From positions 3,844,001-3,908,000 of the forward strand of contig NZ_CP018937.1 in assembly GCF_002849695.1 (NCBI RefSeq): a stretch of DNA of 64,000 bases. Direction: 5' to 3'. The position numbers and the translations under genes were made by a program. The stretch comes from Bacteroides fragilis (GTDB lineage: Bacteria; Bacteroidota; Bacteroidia; Bacteroidales; Bacteroidaceae). Under the pieces are notes generated by a model, which made no database searches, was not told where the DNA came from, and saw only the letters and a list, made by a program, of their open reading frames with translations. Shown here in pieces: positions 8,930-19,206 of the stretch (position 1 is its first letter; each line of letters opens with the position of its first letter).

Positions 8930-10606
8930 CTATTGAATAACTACTATCTTACGGGCTACAGTTTCCCCGCCGGAGGCGGAAGTCATCAGTACAGTCCCTC
9001 TCCTGTTCGCTCCGAAAGCTACGTGCAAATAAGCATGCGAACTATATTTGCTATTGAGTTCCGACACCATACCGTCTCCCGGAAATGCTCCGGGAGATGC
9101 GGCGGATGGGTGCAGAAAGAGCCAGCCGGCAGACGTCGGATTCAATACCCGGACCGTCCAGTTACGGTCGGTTGAACCAACCAAATCGAAAACAAACGAA
9201 TCGGTATCTTTCTGGTCCGATATAATGGGATTCCAACTGACACGAACCGGCTGAGACAGATTATCACACGTCATAGTCAAGGTTGTAGATACGGCACTAT
9301 TGGCCAGTGAGGTAAAATCTCCTGTTATTTTATACTTATTACTTCCTAAAGCTTGTGCAGACAGATTGGTCAGCCAATTACAATCGGCAGGTAGGGTCAG
9401 AACCGGCTGAACACCACGGCTGGAATATACGGTACAAATATCTACGCCCGTCGCCGATGTAGTCACACCTGTTTTTCCATATAGACTGAATACATTATTA
9501 GACGATGCCATACGGTATTCACCGTCGGCCACAATACAGGGCAAATCCGTGTCTTCATCCGTCAACTCCACTTTCAGAGCATTCGAAGGTGCAGAAGCCA
9601 CAGCAATATCCGGATTTTCATATCCCGGACCATTGACACCCACCACCGTAACAATATAACGGTGGTTACGTACAATGTTCAGAGGAGCTCCGTTGTTACC
9701 GGTCATTACTACCTTATAATAGCCTTTTTTGCCTTTATACCGGGCTGCAATCACTACTCCCATATAGTCGGAAGCCGAACAGTTACGCTCGTATATGTAT
9801 AAAGAAGGTTCAGCACTATTGACCCACCCCTTACGATAATCCAGATAGGTTCCACCGGTAACCGGATTTGCGGTAACGGGAGTGTTAACTTCTCCTGTGC
9901 AATCGGTCGGAGCCAGGAAGCCATGACAGGCTCCCTGATGTACGGTAATTCCTTCGATGACAAAGTCATCCAGTCCGGTATTTACACCCCCACTACCCTT
10001 CTTCACTTGTATACAGGCAGTGGAACGCAACAGTTTCACACCCTCTGCTTTCGTCACGATATTGATTCCGTTGAGAGCAAAACGTCCCCACATGACCAAA
10101 GGCATCACATGGTTTAACAATGTGCTCTCTCCTTCATTCACATGTTCGAGCGAGGCTGTCTGCAAAGAAGAGATAGCCGCATTTTCTGCCATACCCGGAG
10201 TTATATCACCAAAGTTCAAGCGATCCGAAGTGCCATCAGCACTCCGCCCGTTTGCAACCAGATGAATGATACGCCGTTCCGAAGTGGCATCCAAACGGAC
10301 TGTGAAATTAATCCCCGTTCCGGTAACAACCAACCTGTCATTCTCTACTTTGACACGCTCCATAAACTTTGCGTCTTTGTCGAATATCAGCAAGTCTACG
10401 TTCTTAATATCGGTATCCGTATACGGGCCACCGGCACGAGTAAGCGTATTCACTGACTCCGGTTGCGGCAAGGTTACCGAAACAGCAACATCTATCTTCC
10501 CATAAGCGGGTTTCTGTTCCTCTTCCTCATGACTACACGAGACAAACAGAAGGGCAACCAGTATACCTATTATATATTGTATTTTCATACTATAGCGCAT
10601 TTTCAT
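8930..10606 (-). CDS. Fimbrillin-family lipoprotein (Mfa/FimB-like)
   Basis: This is a surface lipoprotein of the type V fimbrial system. A lipoprotein signal ends at VALLFVSCSHEEEE. Residues about 35-330 look like a two-part fimbrillin/anchor beta fold, opening with IDVAVSVTLPQPE and DTDIKNVDLLIFDKDAKF. The TRAGG stretch after it resembles the Arg-containing propeptide site of Bacteroidales pilins. The C-terminal 200 residues are an additional beta-rich region with ASGGETVARKIVVIQ at the end, as in BACON-like modules. Translation may begin at the first Met or at Met7 (10588), which is nearer the hydrophobic core. It lies 15 bases after the preceding fimbrial gene. It is probably a minor or tip subunit rather than the main pilin. 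Confidence 0.75.
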   Translation of the reverse strand: MKMRYSMKIQYIIGILVALLFVSCSHEEEEQKPAYGKIDVAVSVTLPQPESVNTLTRAGGPYTDTDIKNVDLLIFDKDAKFMERVKVENDRLVVTGTGINFTVRLDATSERRIIHLVANGRSADGTSDRLNFGDITPGMAENAAISSLQTASLEHVNEGESTLLNHVMPLVMWGRFALNGINIVTKAEGVKLLRSTACIQVKKGSGGVNTGLDDFVIEGITVHQGACHGFLAPTDCTGEVNTPVTANPVTGGTYLDYRKGWVNSAEPSLYIYERNCSASDYMGVVIAARYKGKKGYYKVVMTGNNGAPLNIVRNHRYIVTVVGVNGPGYENPDIAVASAPSNALKVELTDEDTDLPCIVADGEYRMASSNNVFSLYGKTGVTTSATGVDICTVYSSRGVQPVLTLPADCNWLTNLSAQALGSNKYKITGDFTSLANSAVSTTLTMTCDNLSQPVRVSWNPIISDQKDTDSFVFDLVGSTDRNWTVRVLNPTSAGWLFLHPSAASPGAFPGDGMVSELNSKYSSHAYLHVAFGANRRGTVLMTSASGGETVARKIVVIQ

Positions 10607-10621
10607 TGTTTACACTAAAAT

Positions 10622-13129
10622 CTATTTCCTCTCCCCCTGATAATTATCGGAATAGGTATTCACGATTACGGGAGTCCAGAAGGGCTTTTCTTCCGGTCGG
10701 AACGGCACCTTTACCGAATGAGATGAGCGAGTATTGGCAGGGGCAGCAGCAAGTACTGTTACAGATGCCGAATGTTTAATACGGTCATATACAATTGTTG
10801 CAACTTTTGTATAACCTCCTTGATCATACGTTCCATTACCTCCGGTAGTAGTAATAAGTACCCGATAAGTATCATTATACAACCTTTCACCACCTTCATT
10901 ATAATAATTATATTTATTATAATCCCCGGTTTCAGCAGTTCCTTTAGACATTGTTCCTCCTTTATAGGCAGTCATTTCAAAAGTCATAGGAGCAGGTGCT
11001 ATCCCTGAACTATACCATGTTGCATAAACATCCAATTTTATTTTTCGGGGAGAGTTTACATCGCCTTCCAATACAGGGGCATTAAAAAATGCAGTTTCTC
11101 CCTGTCCTTGACGTGCATCACCACCCCACTGTAGCAGCAGTTTGCCATTATAATTAACAGTCTGATTCTTGCTCCATCCAACAGGCTTTTTATCATAAGA
11201 AGAATTATTACTTCCATCACCAGATACATTATTACCTTGGAATTCAACCGCAATATCCACATCAGACCTATCCCACATAAATTTAACAACAAAATAGTCG
11301 AAAGGAGGAATTGTCACTATAATATCCTGGTGTACTTTAACCGTAACCTGATAATCCGGGCAATCGGCATGATGGAAAGTTAATGATCCGTCACGAGCCT
11401 CATCGGAAGGTTCACGGTCGGTTGTCATAGTCAGCACTTGCGTTAACGGATTCCATCTCAAATCACTATGAATCCAGGACTCCCATGAATCGAAAATAAT
11501 ATTTCTACTACCACCCAACACAGTCACATCTTGTGAATTAGTGACTGCAGTCTGCGCTGAACCTGTTGGAGCAAGTGCATTTATTACCCCATCATCCACA
11601 TGGATATAGCAGTTCATTAACGAAATCGTATCCGTATCAAGCGTTGTTTTATTCTTCACAACAATCTGACCATCTCCATAACAAGTATCAAAATCATCCG
11701 GCTTAATCGTCGAAGTACGTGTAAAGTTGACTGTGGTATTTCCTTTCACCCCACTCTGTATGTCTGAAGTCGCTTTGGGACTACTACCTAAGAATATCCA
11801 GTCACCTCCAATACTCTTAACCTCCACCGAGCGATTTTCATGTGCTTTAGGACAAAATATAAGTTTATGTTCACTAACTTTGATTGTACCTCTATCCGGT
11901 CTTTGTGTAACCGGTATTTTCTTGGTCACATTATTTGCTTTAATGGTAATATACGAAGTACGCGGATGATTATCCACATAGCTATCCAGATCAGCAGTAA
12001 TTTCCACCGCATTCCCATCCAACTTTTTCACCGAAGTAATCCACGTGGCCTCAGGTGCCTTCTCCACTGTATATTCTCGGGCATTGGTATTTACATGTAT
12101 CGTGTCTTTGAATGCCATCCCCACCGAAGCTTTATCCGTATAGAGTTGGGTCTGTGACAAATCGGCTTCCAACTGTGTATCTTGCCAGTTTAATATCTCA
12201 GTAGAGACATCGAGCTTTCCACCAAGGAAAATGCGTACCAACAAAATTCCGTTTACTCGTGGAACCCGAGGAATTACCACATCCGTCTTCTCGAAACGTG
12301 TACCTCCTTCACTGGCCAGATCGACACTCAGTTTAAGATGGCTGGTAGTCGTGTCTGTCGGAAGCGCATTCAGATAATCAGTTCCTTTATGGGCCGGCAC
12401 AATAAACCGAAGCGTATCACTATACTGATGACCCGCCATTGCAGTATTATTATGTATAGTAAAGGTACCGGTCATAGGTTCCGCACTCACAGTAGGGTTG
12501 TTTTTATTGGGGTATAACCCTCCTTCCCAATTAAGAGTCGTAGGCACGTTGCTCAATTTCATGGTGTGGGTACCATTGATATCCAGTCCTCCGGCATCAG
12601 CTATCACGACTTTGACCAATGCAACGTTCCGTGAAAGTAATGCTGTTTCGGAAGCGACATTATCCTGACCGGCAATAACCTGCTGTCCGGTAATATAAGC
12701 CGTACGCAACTCAGGTATAGACGGCAAATTTCCACCGGAGGAACGGGTTTCCCACATTTTCAGTGATGAACGCCCCTGTCCACGGACAGGCTGAACCAAT
12801 TCACTGTTTATATCCCTGTCGGCACTGACCAACGTAATATCCCACGTACCTGCCGCAACCGGCATGGTAAGGCGGTCTGCAGCGTAAGTCACATCCGGCA
12901 CTTTCTGCCTGAACTGTCCAGCAGCAGCCCCATCTCCATCAAACAGATAGACTTGCGTATTATTGATAATATCAGCAGAAGCTCTCGTCATCCTGAAAAC
13001 CAATGAAGGATTACCATTGGTTCCCCCTGGCGATTCCCTGTCATCCGTACAAGCAAACGCCAGAAAAAGCAGCAAGCCCATCAACCCTGTATATATTCTT
13101 TTTCCTGTCATAGTTCTTTTTTCATCCAT
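10622..13129 (-). CDS. Large fimbrial lipoprotein with BACON-like repeats, probable tip adhesin
   Basis: The chosen start is Met44 of the longest frame (13129), because it sits after an AGAAGAAA ribosome-binding stretch and just before the lipoprotein signal GLLLFLAFACTDDRE. The upstream extension would overlap the preceding gene. Residues about 20-320 carry a fimbrillin-like domain (SLVFRMTRASADIINNTQVYLFDGDG). Repeated beta modules follow, with signatures such as YTVEKAPEATWITSVKKL and IPVTQRPDRGTIKVS, typical of BACON domains. The C-terminal region is rich in Gly, Asn and Tyr, with a DRSDVDIAVEFQGN motif reminiscent of surface-binding domains. The size (835 residues) and order suggest a tip adhesin of the pilus. 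The exact ligand is unknown. Confidence 0.7.
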   Translation of the reverse strand: MDEKRTMTGKRIYTGLMGLLLFLAFACTDDRESPGGTNGNPSLVFRMTRASADIINNTQVYLFDGDGAAAGQFRQKVPDVTYAADRLTMPVAAGTWDITLVSADRDINSELVQPVRGQGRSSLKMWETRSSGGNLPSIPELRTAYITGQQVIAGQDNVASETALLSRNVALVKVVIADAGGLDINGTHTMKLSNVPTTLNWEGGLYPNKNNPTVSAEPMTGTFTIHNNTAMAGHQYSDTLRFIVPAHKGTDYLNALPTDTTTSHLKLSVDLASEGGTRFEKTDVVIPRVPRVNGILLVRIFLGGKLDVSTEILNWQDTQLEADLSQTQLYTDKASVGMAFKDTIHVNTNAREYTVEKAPEATWITSVKKLDGNAVEITADLDSYVDNHPRTSYITIKANNVTKKIPVTQRPDRGTIKVSEHKLIFCPKAHENRSVEVKSIGGDWIFLGSSPKATSDIQSGVKGNTTVNFTRTSTIKPDDFDTCYGDGQIVVKNKTTLDTDTISLMNCYIHVDDGVINALAPTGSAQTAVTNSQDVTVLGGSRNIIFDSWESWIHSDLRWNPLTQVLTMTTDREPSDEARDGSLTFHHADCPDYQVTVKVHQDIIVTIPPFDYFVVKFMWDRSDVDIAVEFQGNNVSGDGSNNSSYDKKPVGWSKNQTVNYNGKLLLQWGGDARQGQGETAFFNAPVLEGDVNSPRKIKLDVYATWYSSGIAPAPMTFEMTAYKGGTMSKGTAETGDYNKYNYYNEGGERLYNDTYRVLITTTGGNGTYDQGGYTKVATIVYDRIKHSASVTVLAAAPANTRSSHSVKVPFRPEEKPFWTPVIVNTYSDNYQGERK

Positions 13130-13196
13130 TTTCTTCTGATCAGACAAGAAGACCTTGCATTTGAAATGCAAGGCACTCTTATCCCTAAGAATCATT

Positions 13197-15659
13197 TTAT
13201 TTCCGGATCGTAAACTCTGCCATACGTTCTGCGTCAGACACACTGATCGGCTGTGCACCTGTAGGCTGGTTTACAGATTTGATTTTCAGTTTCACCTGTT
13301 TTTCCAAAGCATCCGTACTGAACAATACCACTCCATTCACATTGGCCGAACTATGGTTGCCGTCTCCACTGATGCGTAGGTCATGCAGATTGGTAAAGAC
13401 AAAGTCTTTTCCTTCTTTTGCCGTAGCATCGGGCAATGTCACACAGTTAACAATAATATCACTACCTGTGGCATTAGTCAGTAAGGCTCCGTCTGAAGCA
13501 CGCAACAGCGAAACGGTGAAGAAGCCCGACACCACATTATTATTTACTCTGTGGTCGCCAAGTGAAGTTATGGCCAGGCGTGCCGGCTGATCAACAACAA
13601 TTCCGCTGCAACTCAACAATTCACCATCAAAAGCGACATTGGAACCACTCAGGCTATGTACTTTATTGAAATTCACCACCACGGTTTTAGGAAGTTCATA
13701 GCGGGTATCCTCCAATGTTCTGACATTAAAAGATGACTTTTGCGAACCATTGGCAAATATCACTCTCGGCGTCAATCCCATATCGAAATCAAGCGCATCG
13801 GCTGTGCCTTCCCCATAAATGCCATCCACTATAATATTGGCTCCCGTTGCATTAGTCAAAGGAGTTCCGTCGGTCTTAAATAATCCCAGTTCATATAAAA
13901 TATCTTTGGATCCCTCTTCTCCGCGCTCCGTACGTACCAACTTTACAACCGCCTGCTGATCTTCGATAACCGCTTTTCCTACAGGCTTCACCAGATAACT
14001 CTGCTGAACATCCGACAATAGCAATTCAAAGTCCTTCACACCTTCGATCAGATCATTCGCCTTTACCGGAACCTCAATATCCTGTTTCACCAGATAGCGG
14101 TCAGCCGTTCCGCGTGAGGGAGTGAAAGAGAGCTTTCCCTTCACCGGAGTAAAGTTATTGGCCGTTGTAGCCGATGCTTCGCGAGTGGCATAACCTACAC
14201 TCACAGGAACAGGCGCTCCCTCTTTCGTGGTGGCATATCCGGTCAGTGTCACAGTAAACACAGCGGTGGCTGTTCCGTTTACCGGCTTGGTTATTTTCAC
14301 GTCCGAGACATAGAGTCCATGTCCGAGCTTGACAAGACGGCTACCACTACCCAGAAAAAGCAACTCCCCGGATGATGCAGTCAAGGCCTGACGGTAAATG
14401 GTAGGTTTATTATCCGTCACATAACGGTCAAACTCTTTCTCACCCGTAGCAGAATACATACAAACCCGGCCCTCATCCGAAGACAGCAGCAACACTTCAC
14501 CGTTGTTAGTCACCTTAATCTTATCAAAGTTACCATCAATGGTCCGGTCAAACTCAGCTTTTCCTGTCGGCAATATACGGACAAATGTTCCTCTGCGTGC
14601 GTTGACGTCATAAGTGGTTACCACTGATTCGCCGGTAGTCCGGTTCATACCCACACCTCTCACACTTCCGTTCGAAGTACCCGAGTACAAAGCTGTTCCG
14701 TCATTTCGCAATAAAGCGTAATATCCTTTATTACCACTGCCTCCTACTAATATATTGCCATTGCGGGCCACCCGTAGATGGTTGAGCGTTGCCAATCCCT
14801 GGTTGGCAGGTATCAGTGTTTTAGCAAAAACAATATCACCTTCCGGACGAATCTTATAAATAATACCTCCATCTGTCGATGAATTACCGGTAACAATCAC
14901 CGAACCGTCATTGATATTGGCGTTCAGGCCTGTCACTATAAATCGTTTAGCCGGAATGGCAGTCACATAATAAGGTTTCCCTTTATCATCTAACCGGACC
15001 ACCACCGTCTGTTCTTTTTCTCTGTCTCCGGAGAAAGCCGCACAGATATATTCAGTCGTGTTGCCCAACACCTCAAACTGGTCACAATAGCCACTTCCGG
15101 TGTTCTTATACTGATAAATCACTCTACCCGATTTATCTACTTTCAAGAGAATACCTTGCCGACCGCTTCCTCCTTTCGGCTCCATACCGGAAAGTATCAA
15201 TGATCCGCTTCGTAGCAGGGCACCTTTCAGAAACTCGCTTCCTTGTCCTCCCGCATAAATATTGGTAACAATATGACCACTACGGTCTAATATGACCGCC
15301 CGTCCGCTCAGCGTCACATTATCCTTTCTGCCTTTTGTATTCATCACAGCAGATTGTCCGACAAGCAGGATACGATTGTCCTCCAACTCTGTCAGCTCAT
15401 TAACAGCAGTAAACCCGGCCAACGGTAACGAAAAGAGTACCTCACCTTCTCTTCCTATCCAGGTCAGATTGTACTTCTGTCCCTCTTTGCCTACCATAGC
15501 CACTTCGTCACCGGCCAACGGGCATACCAGTTGTATCTGGTTCTTATCGCCATATTTCTTATCGAAAACCACCGGCATATATTGGGCTCTCACCTGCAGA
15601 CAGGCTATGACGCTCAGCAGGAACAGTATCCACACTCTATGAATTCTTGTCTTCTTCAT
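13197..15659 (-). CDS. Secreted beta-propeller protein with Calx-beta repeats
   Basis: An N-terminal signal peptide (LSVIACLQVRAQ) targets this 820-residue protein for export. Residues about 25-420 consist of repeated beta-propeller strands with motifs like GRVIYQYKNTGSG and KIRPEGDIVFAKTL, as in delta-60 or PQQ-like blades. From about 430 to the end there are three Calx-beta-like modules (AVFTVTLTGYATTKEGAPV; KDILYELGLFKTDGTPLTNATG; GFFTVSLLRASDGALLTNATG). The last two share a TNATG(S/A)(D/N)IIV repeat. It lies between the TPR-OmpA gene and the tip-adhesin gene in the fimbrial operon. The role is likely structural or adhesive at the surface; this is inferred from context and domain types. 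Confidence 0.72.
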   Translation of the reverse strand: MKKTRIHRVWILFLLSVIACLQVRAQYMPVVFDKKYGDKNQIQLVCPLAGDEVAMVGKEGQKYNLTWIGREGEVLFSLPLAGFTAVNELTELEDNRILLVGQSAVMNTKGRKDNVTLSGRAVILDRSGHIVTNIYAGGQGSEFLKGALLRSGSLILSGMEPKGGSGRQGILLKVDKSGRVIYQYKNTGSGYCDQFEVLGNTTEYICAAFSGDREKEQTVVVRLDDKGKPYYVTAIPAKRFIVTGLNANINDGSVIVTGNSSTDGGIIYKIRPEGDIVFAKTLIPANQGLATLNHLRVARNGNILVGGSGNKGYYALLRNDGTALYSGTSNGSVRGVGMNRTTGESVVTTYDVNARRGTFVRILPTGKAEFDRTIDGNFDKIKVTNNGEVLLLSSDEGRVCMYSATGEKEFDRYVTDNKPTIYRQALTASSGELLFLGSGSRLVKLGHGLYVSDVKITKPVNGTATAVFTVTLTGYATTKEGAPVPVSVGYATREASATTANNFTPVKGKLSFTPSRGTADRYLVKQDIEVPVKANDLIEGVKDFELLLSDVQQSYLVKPVGKAVIEDQQAVVKLVRTERGEEGSKDILYELGLFKTDGTPLTNATGANIIVDGIYGEGTADALDFDMGLTPRVIFANGSQKSSFNVRTLEDTRYELPKTVVVNFNKVHSLSGSNVAFDGELLSCSGIVVDQPARLAITSLGDHRVNNNVVSGFFTVSLLRASDGALLTNATGSDIIVNCVTLPDATAKEGKDFVFTNLHDLRISGDGNHSSANVNGVVLFSTDALEKQVKLKIKSVNQPTGAQPISVSDAERMAEFTIRK

Positions 15660-15682
15660 ATATCGTTTACTTTTTTATATTT

Positions 15683-17533
15683 CTACCTCTTATTATATAT
15701 TTCGACACGCCTTGCCCGACGGTTCACTTGTATCCAGTCGATACCTCCCTCCGGCCAGCGATGATACTCAATTTCCTCTTTCACCTCTTCCGGAGAAAGT
15801 TTTATCCTACCATGGGCCTGTATACCGAAACGTACATTTAAACCATGATTGCGCAGGAACTCTGCAACACTCTCTGCCCTTCGTTCTGACAATGAATAGT
15901 TATAACTGTCACTTCCTATCTCATCGGCAAAACCATCGAACCTCAGTTCCGAAAACTGGTAGGTACCCATTTCATTGATAAACTGCTCAAGCCTCCGTAC
16001 AGATTCATCGGTCAGTTCATCCGAATCGAAATCAAAATAAAGAGTCATCAGCAAACCTTCAGGTGCATACTGCTTCAATGTAACAGACTCCGGAAAAACT
16101 GTTTCCGTAGCTCCGTTCAACAACAAAGCGCCACCCAAAATCGCATTCTCCTCACTCATCCCGTAAAAGGGCATCCCCTGCTGAGTACCTAAATCTTCTA
16201 CCGTACGGAGGTAATAAATATCATCTCTCGAAGCCATCTCACGATCGGATACGAAATAAGCAGTTCGCAAATCAAGCGGACACATATAATAATCGTTGAA
16301 GACGGAATTTACCGGATGGGGAAAATGACTGATACTGCCCGGCACTACCCCATCCTTATCATAATAAGCACTGAACAGGTCATAACCACCGAATCCCGGC
16401 AGCCCGTTAGACGAAAAGATGAGACGTCCTTTATAGATTACAGGAAAGATCTCATCACCTTCCGTGTTGACATCCGGTCCCAGATTTACAGGGGTTCCCC
16501 ATGTCCGGGCCTCGTCATCCCAATGAACAACATACAAGTCGAACCCTCCGTATCCTCCCGGCATGTCGGAAGTGAACAATAATGATTTACCTTCATTGAA
16601 TAAGTAAGGATGGGCATACGAAGACATCTCCTCCTGTGGAAAAGCCGGAACATACTTCGTAAACCGTTTCTTTTTATTCTTTAGCACAGAATAGAACAAC
16701 TTTGTACGGAAAGGGCGTAGTTTCCGGTCTGCCATCTCCACTGTTGTCTTCTCTTTATCGTACCCAATGACTGTAGCTACCATTGACTTCATATCCGGCG
16801 AAAAGGTCACCGGACCATTCTGCAAGTCAGCAGGTATCTTCCGAAAATATCCATAATATCTCGGAGGTTTCTGAGCCTCGGCACCGGGTTCACCGGTTTC
16901 GTCAAGTGCATAATAGTGAGTACGATGAAAGAACAACTTTCCCGGATCATTGAATTTACTGTAGCTAATGGCATAAAACGGCTGCTCACCATAATTTCCA
17001 ACCCAAAATTCAGCATTCGGTGTATTCAGTGATAAACGTTTTGCCGAAAATCCGGGGTCTTCCTGAACCGAATGGCGCATGGCAAGTGCCTCTAACGTAT
17101 TCTGATAACGCTGATAGCGACTATATATATCCTTATAGGCATTATCCAGGCAGATAGCTTCTGCTTTGCGGGCCTGTCCCTGAAAGCGCAAGGCATCTAT
17201 ATAGTCACAGACATCATCTACCCCGAGCAGATCCGGACGCAACCCCATTGCTTTATCATAATGTTCTGAGGCGCGACCGTATTCCCTCACCATAAAATAC
17301 AAACGTGCTGTTTTGAGATGAAGCGCAGCCTGACTGTCCTCATCTTTTTCACGCCTAATAGCCGTTTCGTACTGGGCCATCGCTTTATCAAATTTCTGCC
17401 TGATAAAATTACGGTCTGCCCGCCGTTCTATCCGCCCTATCTTCCGCTCCTGCGCAACGGAAGGCATAGTTCCTCCCATTAAAAAAAGGAATGCGGCAGC
17501 CGACAGGAGAATCTGTATCTTCTTCTTTCTCAT
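15683..17533 (-). CDS. TPR / WD40-like / OmpA-family envelope protein of the fimbrial operon
   Basis: After a signal peptide (MGGTMPSVAQ), TPR-type helices occupy about residues 35-150. A PD40/WD40-like propeller follows, about 200-440 (FTSDMPGGYGGFDLYV, IFSSNGLPGFGGYDLFSAYY). A C-terminal OmpA peptidoglycan-binding domain covers about 495-616 (LYFDFDSDELTDESV ... NYSLSERRAESVAEFL ... NRRARRVEI). This three-part layout resembles PorE of the type IX secretion system, which anchors outer-membrane complexes to peptidoglycan. Here the setting is fimbrial, so the likely job is anchoring the pilus base. It is 24 bases downstream of the DUF3575 gene. A dedicated T9SS role is less likely because no other por genes are nearby. 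Confidence 0.82.
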   Translation of the reverse strand: MRKKKIQILLSAAAFLFLMGGTMPSVAQERKIGRIERRADRNFIRQKFDKAMAQYETAIRREKDEDSQAALHLKTARLYFMVREYGRASEHYDKAMGLRPDLLGVDDVCDYIDALRFQGQARKAEAICLDNAYKDIYSRYQRYQNTLEALAMRHSVQEDPGFSAKRLSLNTPNAEFWVGNYGEQPFYAISYSKFNDPGKLFFHRTHYYALDETGEPGAEAQKPPRYYGYFRKIPADLQNGPVTFSPDMKSMVATVIGYDKEKTTVEMADRKLRPFRTKLFYSVLKNKKKRFTKYVPAFPQEEMSSYAHPYLFNEGKSLLFTSDMPGGYGGFDLYVVHWDDEARTWGTPVNLGPDVNTEGDEIFPVIYKGRLIFSSNGLPGFGGYDLFSAYYDKDGVVPGSISHFPHPVNSVFNDYYMCPLDLRTAYFVSDREMASRDDIYYLRTVEDLGTQQGMPFYGMSEENAILGGALLLNGATETVFPESVTLKQYAPEGLLMTLYFDFDSDELTDESVRRLEQFINEMGTYQFSELRFDGFADEIGSDSYNYSLSERRAESVAEFLRNHGLNVRFGIQAHGRIKLSPEEVKEEIEYHRWPEGGIDWIQVNRRARRVEIYNKR

Positions 17534-17557
17534 TTCAGCAACTTTTTATCAGTAACA

Positions 17558-18154
17558 TTAGCGGAATATATTATAAGTAAGATTTACACCAAACTTAGTC
17601 GGACCAATCCATCTCTTGGTTTTCTTACGTTCCAAAGGGAAATTTACATACTCTCCGCCCAAATAATATTTATTATATTGGAGGTGCGCATATCCCAGCC
17701 CAATATTCAGATCCAGCCCCCAACGAGAGTTGAAAGCAAATTTATATCCGGTTGAGATACCACCTGACACTCCCCAGCCTTTACGACGATAACTCTGTAA
17801 CGGATCATTATGCTTCAACAAACCAATATTAAAGTTACCGTACATGGCATAAGGGCCTATGTAAAATCCATCCCACGAATCATTAGTATAGAAGTTACGC
17901 GGATTCACATAATAGCGCAATTCAACACTGCTCTGGAGTGCCCGAAACACTTCTTCATGTTTCTTGAATAAATACGGCATCCATAGCACTTCACCGTTCA
18001 CCGTGAGTTGCCTCGTCAATGTATACTCAAAGCCAACGTTAGGCGAACCGGTCAGCCAAAAAGGAATATTCACTTTGACACTTTGTGCCTGTACTCCGCT
18101 GATTAAGCAAAATAAAACGGCGACACTCAAAATATGTCGTATAACTGATTTCAT
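17558..18154 (-). CDS. DUF3575-family outer-membrane protein
   Basis: This 198-residue protein has a signal peptide (LFCLISGVQAQS). The remainder alternates short amphipathic strands with aromatic ends (YYVNPRNFY, FYIGPYAMYGNFNIG, GLDLNIGLGYAHLQY, FGVNLTYNIFR), as expected for a small outer-membrane beta-barrel. DUF3575 proteins are regular members of Bacteroidales fimbrial loci. The gene sits between the anchor lipoprotein gene and the OmpA gene. It may help secrete or anchor the pilus; that role is inferred from context. Confidence 0.82.
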   Translation of the reverse strand: MKSVIRHILSVAVLFCLISGVQAQSVKVNIPFWLTGSPNVGFEYTLTRQLTVNGEVLWMPYLFKKHEEVFRALQSSVELRYYVNPRNFYTNDSWDGFYIGPYAMYGNFNIGLLKHNDPLQSYRRKGWGVSGGISTGYKFAFNSRWGLDLNIGLGYAHLQYNKYYLGGEYVNFPLERKKTKRWIGPTKFGVNLTYNIFR

Positions 18155-18183
18155 TCTAATTCTCTTTTATATGTATATATGTA

Positions 18184-19095
18184 TCATTCCATGTCCGTAT
18201 CTCCACTCTCGATATCTTCGTTCCATCCTACAACCGATATCTTAATAACGGTATAAGATTCGATTTCAATAATTATACGTTTACCATGCAATAACCGTAA
18301 CGGCAATCCTGTCTCCCTTTCCGTAACTTCCACGGGCAAATGGTTGACAACTGCTCCATTTTCATCGAGAAATGTATAATTCAACCTCATCGGTTCATTC
18401 TCTACAGAAGGAATAAAACGATGATCCACCTCTAATACATCGGCTTTCTCCTGTACGGGTAATGTTCCGAAATGAAACATTTTATCCTCAGGAGTCAATC
18501 GACCGGTCAGAGTATCATTTTTGAGGTATTGCATCACAGGTGCTCCTTCCGCAAGCAATTGTACCTTCTTTATATGCGACACATCACCGGGAAATTTCTT
18601 AAACCGAACCGTTATACGTCCGGTATAGCGTTCCAGTGCTGCGGTATCGGTCTGTAAAATGCCCGGATGTACAATTGCGGGTACGAACTTCTGGAATAAT
18701 ATATCCGAAGGCTGTACATATCTGTTCGGTCCGGTAGAACTGCTTTTCAGAATAAAAGCAGAAGCATCCAGATGTTGCCCGTCCACAAACGTAAGACTGT
18801 CCGTATTGGTATAACAGTATACTTTATATTCGCCGGGAGTTAACCTAAAACTAAACAAGCCCGCCTCCATGCGCGGATCTTTATCCCATGGAGAGGTTGC
18901 ATAACGTGCGCCGACCAATGTTCCGGCATCGTTATAGACCAGCACTCGACAATCACTGACAGTCTTGTTCAGAACCTCGGGTACAAAAACCTGATAATTC
19001 GTTTCATCTTCAAAATAATCATATGTACACGACGCAAGCGAAAGTAAGACTGCTACACCAGTAAATAATACTATGAGAAGTCTGTTTTTTCTCAT
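18184..19095 (-). CDS. FimB/Mfa2-type fimbrial anchor lipoprotein
   Basis: This 303-residue lipoprotein (lipobox LLSLASCTYDYFEDE) has the fold and length of the Mfa2/FimB anchor family, which tethers the pilus in the outer membrane and limits its length. Motifs include CRVLVYNDAGTLVGARYAT near residue 50, RITVRFKKFPGD in the middle, and a C-terminal LLHGKRIIIEIESYTVIKISVVGWNEDIE. That last segment matches the ending typical of the family (i..W..d....). It is the second gene of the operon, directly after the major pilin. An intercistronic hairpin separates the two and could reduce its expression relative to the pilin. Confidence 0.83.
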   Translation of the reverse strand: MRKNRLLIVLFTGVAVLLSLASCTYDYFEDETNYQVFVPEVLNKTVSDCRVLVYNDAGTLVGARYATSPWDKDPRMEAGLFSFRLTPGEYKVYCYTNTDSLTFVDGQHLDASAFILKSSSTGPNRYVQPSDILFQKFVPAIVHPGILQTDTAALERYTGRITVRFKKFPGDVSHIKKVQLLAEGAPVMQYLKNDTLTGRLTPEDKMFHFGTLPVQEKADVLEVDHRFIPSVENEPMRLNYTFLDENGAVVNHLPVEVTERETGLPLRLLHGKRIIIEIESYTVIKISVVGWNEDIESGDTDME

Positions 19096-19134
19096 GTTCT
19101 ATAGTTTATTTCATTATCCTCCCCCCGAGGCTCT

Positions 19135-19172
19135 CGGGAGCAGCAAGCGTTTCTACCTATTCTCTGCTCCCG
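19135..19172. terminator. Intercistronic hairpin between major pilin and anchor genes
   Basis: CGGGAGCAG (19135-19143) pairs perfectly with CTGCTCCCG (19164-19172). A second small stem, CCCGAG-gct-CTCGGG, overlaps its left side. There is no good T-run, so partial attenuation or RNA stabilisation is more likely than full termination. Confidence 0.6.
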
Positions 19173-19206
19173 GACCATGATTCCAAGGGGAGTAAAAAGA
19201 AAGTTT

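Noticed and set aside
15683..17533. Type IX secretion gene porE
   Set aside because: Domain order is similar, but no other por genes are nearby and the gene lies inside a fimbrial operon.
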